From NCBI GenBank assembly GCA_001798565.1, contig MGSR01000017.1, forward strand, positions 1,820 through 8,874: a stretch of 7,055 bases of DNA, in the 5' to 3' direction. Both the position numbers and the translations under genes were made by a program. The stretch is from Deltaproteobacteria bacterium RIFCSPLOWO2_12_FULL_60_16. Its GTDB lineage: Bacteria > Desulfobacterota > Binatia > UBA9968. The notes under the pieces were generated by a model. That model was not told where the DNA came from. It saw only the letters and a program-made list of their open reading frames with translations, and did no database searches. Below, piece by piece: positions 1 through 4,258 of the stretch; the first letter of the stretch is position 1, and every line of letters begins with the position of its first letter.

Positions 1-113
1 GCCTCATCCACGCTGACCAGGATGATCGCCTTGCCCGCCTTGGAGCCGGCATCTATACCTTTTAGACGTTCGAAAAGCTCCTCGGTTAGCTCCTTACCCA
101 CAAGTCGCGACAT
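1..113 (-). CDS. Probable pyridoxamine 5'-phosphate oxidase-like FMN-binding protein, N-terminal fragment
   Basis: This is the first 37 codons of a gene that runs off the left edge of the window. It starts at an ATG at 113-111, preceded by purine-rich AAGGG and GAGG sequences that can serve as a ribosome-binding site. The visible peptide begins MSRLVGKELTEELFERL and reaches a hydrophobic strand, KAIILVSVDE. A short helix followed by a strand of the type 'ILVSVDE-G-P' is typical of the N terminus of flavin-binding split-barrel (PNPOx-like) proteins, where the next residues usually read G-x-P-H. The preceding gene also encodes a split-barrel protein, which supports the assignment. The start codon is formed by the last unit of the heptamer array that fills the gap. 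The family call is an inference from fewer than 40 residues; that this is a real gene start is more secure. Confidence 0.55.
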   Translation of the reverse strand, partial: MSRLVGKELTEELFERLKGIDAGSKAGKAIILVSVDE

Positions 114-159
114 CCTCAGCCCTTATCCCTTTATCCTTCCGCCTTTATCCTTCATCCTT
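111..159 (-). repeat. Heptamer tandem array, consensus AAGGATA, seven units
   Basis: Read on the minus strand from 159 down to 111, the sequence divides without gaps into seven 7-base units. Units 1 (AAGGATG), 2 and 4 (AAGGATA) are almost identical, and the others (AAGGCGG, AAGGGAT, AAGGGCT, GAGGATG) are variants. The TAA stop of the upstream split-barrel gene (147-145) spans units 2 and 3. The ATG of the downstream gene is the last three bases of unit 7. The array therefore fills the whole gap, supplies the last four codons of one gene (K-D-E-G) and supplies the Shine-Dalgarno region and start of the next. Confidence 0.85.
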
Positions 160-624
160 GACAATGATCTCCCGCCGTTTACCTAACCCCTGTTTGTTGT
201 CGATATAAAAGATCCGCTCCGGCATCACGCAGTAAAACTTCACCTTGAGAAAGGCCTGATAGAGAGCGCCGCTCGACGGGCTGGTGAAAATCTTGATGAT
301 CTCGGGATATTTGCGCGTGTAAGCAACCATCGCTTTGCCCTTTTCCAGCAGGGAATCCACGGCCGCGACCTTGCCCTCCAGCTGGATACCCTTGATCTCG
401 CGCCAGTCGTGATAGTCCTCCTGGATGGTCACGGCTACCTGGGGATTGGCCGCCAGATTCTGACTGTGGCGGGAGTCGGGCGCGGAAAAAAAATAGAGGC
501 GGAAGCCGTCGCTGGCAAAGAAGACCGTCGCCGCCCAGGGGGAGCCACCCTGGCAGGTAGCCAGCGTCATGGTGTTATGAGTCTCCATGTATTCCAGAAT
601 GTCGCGTTTAAGCTCGTCTGACAT
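145..624 (-). CDS. YhbP-like (UPF0306) pyridoxamine 5'-phosphate oxidase family protein
   Basis: This 159-residue protein has the layout of a small flavin-binding split barrel. An N-terminal helix (residues 3-15) is followed by strand MTLATC (19-24), G-SPWAATVFF (27-36), a strand with LYFFSAP (43-49), and SRHSQNLAANPQVAVTI (51-67), the usual 'S-x-H-x-x-N-L-x-x-x-P-x-V-A-x-x-I' region that binds FMN phosphate. The segment IKGIQLEG (77-84) and the C-terminal FYIDNKQGLGKR (138-149) resemble E. coli YhbP of the UPF0306 group, whose biochemical role is not known. It is probably a cytoplasmic FMN- or F420-type oxidoreductase or flavin carrier; no substrate can be named. The ATG at 624 is preceded by AGGA four bases upstream, and this lies in a heptamer repeat unit. 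The last codons and the stop lie in a second array. It sits downstream of an FMN-dependent isomerase and a flavin prenyltransferase, which fits a flavin-related role. Confidence 0.85.
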   Translation of the reverse strand: MSDELKRDILEYMETHNTMTLATCQGGSPWAATVFFASDGFRLYFFSAPDSRHSQNLAANPQVAVTIQEDYHDWREIKGIQLEGKVAAVDSLLEKGKAMVAYTRKYPEIIKIFTSPSSGALYQAFLKVKFYCVMPERIFYIDNKQGLGKRREIIVKDEG

Positions 625-628
625 TTTG

Positions 629-663
629 TCCTAATCCAAAATCAAAAATCCAAAATCTAAAAT
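629..663 (-). repeat. Heptamer tandem array, consensus ATTTTGG, five units
   Basis: On the minus strand from 663 to 629 there are five consecutive 7-base units: ATTTTAG, ATTTTGG, ATTTTTG, ATTTTGG, ATTAGGA. The array occupies most of the 45-base gap between the isomerase stop (672-670) and the split-barrel start (624). The last unit carries the AGGA that serves as the ribosome-binding site of the next gene. It is AT-rich, in clear contrast with the surrounding GC-rich coding sequence. Confidence 0.85.
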
Positions 664-669
664 TGACCC

Positions 670-1716
670 TTACCGACGTATGAGCGGCGCCTTCCTCAGC
701 CTGGCCAGATCGGCTGCCCCGACGCACAGCATAGCCACCCTGATGTCAAAGATAATGCCGGTCAAAAAGTTTACCACCTCCCCGGCCGATTCCAAAGCCG
801 GCGCCAGCAGGGGCTGGCCGATGGCGGCGATATCCGCGCCCAGGGCGATCGCCTTGGCGACGTCCAGACCGCTGCGGATGCCGCCCGAAGCGACGATCTC
901 AAGCTCGGGGGTGGCCCGCCGCACTTGAACCAGGGACTCCTCGGTTGGAATCCCCCAATCGGAAAAAGCTTGATCGACGGGCTGTCCTCTTCGCGCCGCC
1001 CTCTTGGCCTCCACTGCGTACCATGAGGTGCCGCCGCGCCCGGCGACATCGATGGCCTTCACCCCGGCCTGCTTGAGCCGCAAAGCCACTTCAGCCGAGA
1101 TCCCGCCGCCCACCTCTTTGGCCATGACCGGAACCTCCAACTGACGGCAGACCTGCGCGATCTTGGCCGTTAGCCCCTTAAAATTCCGGTTCCCCTCGGG
1201 TTGGACCGCCTCCTGCAGGACGTTGAGGTGCAGGATCAGGCCATCCGCTCCGATCATCTCTACCGCCCGGCGGCACTCCGCGATCCCGTAACCGTAGTTG
1301 AGCTGAACCGCGCCGAGGTTTCCCAGCAGAAGAATGTCCGGCGCCAGATCCCTCACCTTAAATGAGTCGGCGACGCTCTGTTCCTCTAAGGCGACCCGCT
1401 GGGAGCCAACGCCCATCGCCAGCCCCAATTGCTGCGCCGCCTGGGCCAGATTGCGGTTGACCTTGCGGGCGAGCTCAAAGCCGCCGGTCATCGACGAAAT
1501 CAGCAGGGGCGCTTTCAGCCTTTTGCCCAGGAACGAGGCCGCGAGGTCGATCTCGTCGATATCGATCTCCGGCAGCGCGTTGTGGACGAACAGGTGCCGG
1601 TCGAGGCCGGTCCCGTATGGGCCGGCCGCAGAGGGGGAGTCGAGGCAGAGCTCGAGGTGCTCCCTTTTTCTCTTCTGGGTTACCGAGAGGGATTTTTTAC
1701 GCCTGCGGCGCGGCAT
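670..1716 (-). CDS. fni: Type 2 isopentenyl-diphosphate delta-isomerase (FMN- and NAD(P)H-dependent)
   Basis: This enzyme interconverts isopentenyl and dimethylallyl diphosphate in the cytoplasm, using reduced FMN and Mg2+. The 348-residue length is normal for the family. It shows the family signatures of a TIM-barrel FMN enzyme: RKREH (16-20), MTGG (76-79), GVGSQR (102-107), [13 protein letters not shown] (163-175) with the conserved Q and E residues of the active site and Mg2+ site, KEVGGGIS (200-207), [10 protein letters not shown] (223-232), and [19 protein letters not shown] (276-294) for FMN phosphate. The N terminus is unusually basic (MPRRRRKKS). The ATG at 1716 lies 18 bases after the UbiX stop and lacks a purine-rich Shine-Dalgarno sequence (the leader is CCTCCTCTGCC), so translation is probably coupled to the upstream gene. 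Dimethylallyl phosphate is the prenyl donor for UbiX, so adjacency to ubiX may be functional. The gene is also called idi2. Confidence 0.96.
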   Translation of the reverse strand: MPRRRRKKSLSVTQKRKREHLELCLDSPSAAGPYGTGLDRHLFVHNALPEIDIDEIDLAASFLGKRLKAPLLISSMTGGFELARKVNRNLAQAAQQLGLAMGVGSQRVALEEQSVADSFKVRDLAPDILLLGNLGAVQLNYGYGIAECRRAVEMIGADGLILHLNVLQEAVQPEGNRNFKGLTAKIAQVCRQLEVPVMAKEVGGGISAEVALRLKQAGVKAIDVAGRGGTSWYAVEAKRAARRGQPVDQAFSDWGIPTEESLVQVRRATPELEIVASGGIRSGLDVAKAIALGADIAAIGQPLLAPALESAGEVVNFLTGIIFDIRVAMLCVGAADLARLRKAPLIRR

Positions 1717-1734
1717 GGTGTGGCAGAGGAGGCG

Positions 1735-2382
1735 TCACCGGAAATCTTTTCGTCCCGGTCTCTTCCCTCTGCCGGCGGGATTAGAAGCCCGATCAGTCGC
1801 CTGCGGGTGCCGGCGCATCTGCTCGTCGCTCCACCGCTCAAAGAGGCCTACGTCGATATTGAACTGGTCAAGGACCCGGGTGACGGTTTGGTTGATCACA
1901 TCGTCGAGGGTCTTGGGCCGGTGATAAAATGCCGGCACCGGAGGAAAGATCACCGCCCCCATGCGCGTCAGGGCCACCATGCTCTCCAGGTGGCCGAGAT
2001 GGAGCGGCGTCTCGCGCACCAGCAAGACGAGTCTCTTTCTTTCTTTGAGAATCACATCCGCGGCCCGGACCAGGAGATCGCCGGCGACCGAATGGGCGAT
2101 GCCGCCCATCGACTTCATCGAGCAGGGGGCGATCACCATCCCTTCGGTGCGGAACGAGCCGCTCGATATGGAGGCGCCGACGTTGTTGATATCGTGGACG
2201 ACATTCGCCATCTTCTCCACTTGCTTCACGGAGTAGGTCGTCTCGACCTGGATGGTCATCTTGGCCGCGCGGGTGAGCACCAGATGGGTCTCCACGTCCT
2301 TTATTCCCGCCAGCACCTCGAGGATACGCACCCCATAGATGGCGCCGGTCGCGCCGGATATGCCGACAATCAATCGTCTCAT
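1735..2382 (-). CDS. ubiX: UbiX/BsdB-like flavin prenyltransferase
   Basis: UbiX-family enzymes join a dimethylallyl group from dimethylallyl phosphate to reduced FMN, making prenylated FMN for UbiD-type (de)carboxylases. The 215-residue protein has the flavoprotein loop GISGATGAIYG (7-17), the ISSGSF segment (72-77), APCSMK (85-90), LLVRETPLHLGHLE (120-133) and FYHRPKTLDD (152-161), where the Tyr and Arg correspond to the residues that bind the prenyl phosphate. The run ISSGSFRTEGMVIAPCSMKS and the ending LDQFNID resemble the BsdB/VdcB/Pad1 subgroup linked to hydroxyarylic acid decarboxylases more than quinone-biosynthesis UbiX; this is from memory of the family. About 30 basic, low-complexity residues follow W184 and are longer than usual. 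The ATG at 2382 has AAGG/AAGGT just upstream. No UbiD partner is present in the window. Confidence 0.93.
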   Translation of the reverse strand: MRRLIVGISGATGAIYGVRILEVLAGIKDVETHLVLTRAAKMTIQVETTYSVKQVEKMANVVHDINNVGASISSGSFRTEGMVIAPCSMKSMGGIAHSVAGDLLVRAADVILKERKRLVLLVRETPLHLGHLESMVALTRMGAVIFPPVPAFYHRPKTLDDVINQTVTRVLDQFNIDVGLFERWSDEQMRRHPQATDRASNPAGRGKRPGRKDFR

Positions 2383-2390
2383 ACCTTGCC

Positions 2391-2472
2391 TTCGAAGCAG
2401 CCCTTCGAACGTTCAAGGGTTCAATAGTTCAACGTTGTAATCCGTTGAACGTTGAACTTTAAACCTTGAACT
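2391..2472 (-). repeat. Degenerate 7-8 base repeat array with inverted halves, unit GTTCAAC/GTTGAAC
   Basis: The gap between the DUF120 gene and ubiX is filled by variants of GTTCAAC. A plus-strand arm at 2411-2434 (GTTCAAGG then GTTCAACG) is mirrored by 2443-2472, which read on the minus strand also gives GTTCAAGG, then GTTCAACG and GTTCAACG. The two arms can form an imperfect hairpin with a short loop around 2435-2442. Next to it, TTCGAA occurs twice, at 2391-2396 and 2404-2409. The TAA stop of the DUF120 gene (2461-2459) and its last three sense codons (F-K-V) fall inside the array. No T-run follows, so it does not look like a standard intrinsic terminator. Confidence 0.75.
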
Positions 2473-2854
2473 CTATCGTGATCGTATCTCCATCTTTTAG
2501 GTTGAGCTCGTCCTTGAGCCGCACCGGGGCCACCACCTCGATTTTATCCGCCGGGTAGCCTTCTACCTCGGGAAGGAGCACGGCGCCCTTAAGTTTCCCC
2601 TCGACCTGCACCAAAAAACAGCGCGCCCGACAAAACGAGGGATCCGCCGGAACGATCGGGATACCGGGCGCAGCTCTTTTCACTTCCCGCCAGGCAGCGA
2701 TCTCTTCTCCCGACTCCAGCCGCAAGTTCAGCGTCGCCGGATAGGGAGCGAATCCAAGCCCCTCGCGGAGCGCCTTCTGCACCCATTCCAGAGCCATGAA
2801 CGTCGACGCCTGAGCCAGATCGCTGAACACAACCCCTGTGATTCTCCTCCCCAC
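2459..2854 (-). CDS. DUF120 protein related to archaeal CTP-dependent riboflavin kinase
   Basis: Archaeal members of this family (RibK, for example MJ0056) phosphorylate riboflavin to FMN with CTP. This 131-residue protein matches the length of the catalytic domain and keeps its key blocks: ITGVVFSDL (5-13), the LGFAPYPATLNLRL block (33-46; family form PYPGTLNL, here Gly to Ala), and a C-terminal EVVAPVRLKDELNLKDGD segment (106-123) followed by a final strand. The glycine-rich GxGEG-type turn after the first strand of characterised RibK is replaced by DLAQA (12-16), so kinase activity is uncertain and a flavin- or nucleotide-binding role is possible. C75 and C79 in FCRARCF are visible. The GTG start at 2854 has no Shine-Dalgarno sequence because a repeat array lies directly upstream and a TAA in frame is four codons before it. 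A later GTG (codon 9) follows GGAGGAG but would cut the first strand. It lies upstream of ubiX, whose substrate is FMN. Confidence 0.82.
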   Translation of the reverse strand: MGRRITGVVFSDLAQASTFMALEWVQKALREGLGFAPYPATLNLRLESGEEIAAWREVKRAAPGIPIVPADPSFCRARCFLVQVEGKLKGAVLLPEVEGYPADKIEVVAPVRLKDELNLKDGDTITIEFKV

Positions 2855-2859
2855 GTTTG

Positions 2860-2942
2860 TTATTGGTTATTGGTTACTAGTTAATCGGAGCCCTTGCTGT
2901 GTCGAATTTTACCAATAACCAGTAACCAATAACTAGTAACTA
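2860..2942 (-). repeat. Inverted heptamer array, unit TGGTTAY/TAGTTAY, capable of a long hairpin
   Basis: Two heptamer arrays face each other. On the plus strand 2860-2887 reads TTATTGG, TTATTGG, TTACTAG, TTAATCG. On the minus strand 2942-2908 reads TAGTTAC, TAGTTAT, TGGTTAC, TGGTTAT, TGGTAAA. Positions 2860-2881 and 2911-2932 are reverse complements at 19 of 22 positions, and the three mismatches are transitions. The loop is 29 bases. The TAG stop of the xdhC-family gene (2942-2940) is the first three bases of the minus-strand array, and the other end lies five bases from the GTG of the DUF120 gene. No T-run follows the hairpin, so termination is not clear; it may act as an RNA stem between the two modules. 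Confidence 0.85.
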
Positions 2943-3713
2943 TTTCCCCGACAGAGACTGGGCCTTGCCTCCCCGGCGCACCTTGATGATCTCGGCCAGA
3001 ATGGAAAGGGCGATCTCCTCAGGGGTCTCCGTGTTGATGTCCAGACCGATGGGCGCGTACACCCTCTCGATAATCTCTTCGGCGATCTTCTGTTCCTCCC
3101 GGAACCGCTGAAAACAGGCCTTGATGCGCCTCCGGCTGCCGATCATGCCGATGTACTTCGCCGGGCTGTCCATGATCTCGCGCAGACAGGGCTCGTCGTA
3201 TTTATGGCCGCGCGTGATCAGCACGATATAGGTGGAGGGGGTGATCGCCATCCCCTTCAGCGCCTCGGCCATATCCGTTACCAGAATCTGGTCCGCGTCC
3301 GGGAATCTCTCGCGATTGGCGAACAGCATCCGGTCATCCAGCACCGCGACATGAAAATCCAAGATCTTGGCGAATTTGACCAGCGGCACGGCGATGTGGC
3401 CCGCCCCTACCACAACGAGCTGGGGCGGCGCCGCCATCACCTCGAAGAACACCTCGATCTTGCCTCCGGCGTCGGGGATTTCCAGCGGCACTAATTTCGA
3501 TTTCTCCTCCTTGAGGCAGCTCTCCGCCTCCCGCAGAATAGCGCTGAGCAGCCCCTCGTGGCGGATCGTCCCGCTCTCGGCCTTGCCGTCCCGAATGAGG
3601 CATTTGTCGCCCGGCGCGACACGGCCGTTCCCGTCCGCCTCGATGACGGTGGCCAGGACCGCGGCCGCGCCCTGCTCTCCTATCTTGATCAGCTCGTCAA
3701 CTAACGGTTCCAT
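2940..3713 (-). CDS. XdhC/CoxF-family molybdenum hydroxylase maturation protein with degenerate N-domain
   Basis: XdhC-family proteins bind Mo cofactor and help its sulfuration and insertion into xanthine dehydrogenase-type enzymes. The C-terminal Rossmann domain is intact: QLVVVGAGHIAVPL (98-111), AVLDDR (123-128), a strand with VLITRGHKYDE (164-174), YIGMIGSRRR (187-196), and YAPIGLDINTETPEEIALSI (219-238). The N-terminal part (1-93) still follows the XdhC/CoxI domain outline but has lost its signatures: the GSTPR and GTIGGG motifs are gone and CGG has become AGG (82-84). The preceding gene supplies an intact N-domain, so the two proteins may work as a pair. The ATG at 3713 has no recognisable Shine-Dalgarno sequence; an in-frame TAG seven codons upstream rules out a much longer form. 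At 257 residues it is normal in length for XdhC. The stop codon is embedded in a repeat array. Confidence 0.92.
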   Translation of the reverse strand: MEPLVDELIKIGEQGAAAVLATVIEADGNGRVAPGDKCLIRDGKAESGTIRHEGLLSAILREAESCLKEEKSKLVPLEIPDAGGKIEVFFEVMAAPPQLVVVGAGHIAVPLVKFAKILDFHVAVLDDRMLFANRERFPDADQILVTDMAEALKGMAITPSTYIVLITRGHKYDEPCLREIMDSPAKYIGMIGSRRRIKACFQRFREEQKIAEEIIERVYAPIGLDINTETPEEIALSILAEIIKVRRGGKAQSLSGK

Positions 3714-3735
3714 AAAACCAAGTGATGAAAACTAG

Positions 3736-3777
3736 CTGTCTCTGTCCTTACTGCTCATTACTCCTTACTCTCCACTC
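3736..3777 (-). repeat. Heptamer tandem array, unit GAGTAAG, six units
   Basis: Read on the minus strand from 3777 to 3736 the sequence divides into six 7-base units: GAGTGGA, GAGTAAG, GAGTAAT, GAGCAGT, AAGGACA, GAGACAG. The first three or four are clearly related and the last two have drifted. The first unit lies inside the coding end of the XdhC/CoxI N-domain gene, and its TAA stop (3767-3765) lies in unit 2. The array fills most of the gap to the next gene. Confidence 0.75.
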
Positions 3778-4145
3778 TTTTCCTTCCACCAGGGATCGAC
3801 GAAGACGTTCATGATGCCGCCGCAAACCGCCGGACTGTCCGAAGAGATGTCATCGAGCAGGTCCACGCGCACCATCCGGGGCTTGCGCGTCCGGATCACC
3901 TCGATCGCCTCCCGCTTGACGTCCGCCTCGCCGCAGCCTCCGCCGATGGTCCCCAGGATCTCCCCCCAGGCGGTCACGACCATCTTGGCGCCCACCTCGC
4001 GCGGCGTGGAGCCCTTGGTGGAGACGATCGTGGCTACCGCCAGGGTCTCGCCTTTGTCGAGAAACTCTTTTACCTGATGGTAGATCGAATCCGCCTTCCG
4101 GCGCTCGCCCGCGCTATCCTCATGACATGTTCCCGGACCGGCCAT
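3765..4145 (-). CDS. Stand-alone XdhC/CoxI N-domain protein
   Basis: This 126-residue protein is a single XdhC_CoxI domain (PF02625 type) with no Rossmann domain. It keeps every signature: LAVATIVSTKGSTPREVGAK (35-54), GEILGTIGGGCGEADV (61-76), and CGGIMNVFVDP (108-118). The two cysteines (C71, C108) are those usually seen in this domain. Role: inferred partner in sulfuration or insertion of the Mo cofactor, together with the following XdhC-family protein. The ATG at 4145 is preferred because GGAGGT lies eight bases upstream. A GTG five codons earlier (4160) would give a 131-residue form, but it precedes the Shine-Dalgarno sequence. The gene follows the CoxE-like gene after a 96-base gap made of repeats. 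Its last codons (S-G-E) come from the next repeat array. Confidence 0.92.
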   Translation of the reverse strand: MAGPGTCHEDSAGERRKADSIYHQVKEFLDKGETLAVATIVSTKGSTPREVGAKMVVTAWGEILGTIGGGCGEADVKREAIEVIRTRKPRMVRVDLLDDISSDSPAVCGGIMNVFVDPWWKEKSGE

Positions 4146-4173
4146 GTTTTTTACCTCCACATAATTTCGTTGT

Positions 4174-4258
4174 CAGTTATTCGTTGATTCGTTATTCGTT
4201 TAAGAACGAGTCAACTAGCAACGAGTATACCAGTAACGAGTTCACGCTACTAACTTCT
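4174..4258 (-). repeat. Inverted 7+8 base repeat array, unit ATTCGTT/ACTCGTT
   Basis: The plus-strand side (4174-4203) contains units around TTCGTT with 7- and 8-base spacing. On the minus strand, ACTCGTT occurs three times exactly, at 4211-4205, 4226-4220 and 4241-4235, with a regular 15-base step. Looser related units lie between them (ACTGGTAT, GCTAGTTG). The two sides are inverted relative to each other; ATTCGTT at 4192-4198 and AACGAGT at 4205-4211 can pair across a short loop. The TGA stop of the CoxE-like gene (4244-4242) touches the third ACTCGTT, and AGTTAGT within its last codons may be a further unit. Confidence 0.78.

Noticed and set aside
1429..2427. A 332-codon open frame on the plus strand
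   Set aside because: It lies across ubiX and part of the isomerase gene in antisense; both of those have intact family motifs, and this frame has none.
2860..2942. Intrinsic terminator
   Set aside because: The stem is AT-rich with a 29-base loop and no T-run follows on the minus strand, so it is listed as a repeat instead.
4146..4160. Upstream GTG start for the XdhC/CoxI N-domain gene
   Set aside because: The GGAGGT ribosome-binding site lies within those five codons and is well spaced for the ATG at 4145, so the longer form is unlikely.
4174..4258. CRISPR-like or operator array
   Set aside because: Units are only 7-8 bases with no spacers of constant length and no cas genes; the same period occurs in five other gaps with different units, so a specific repressor operator is unlikely.
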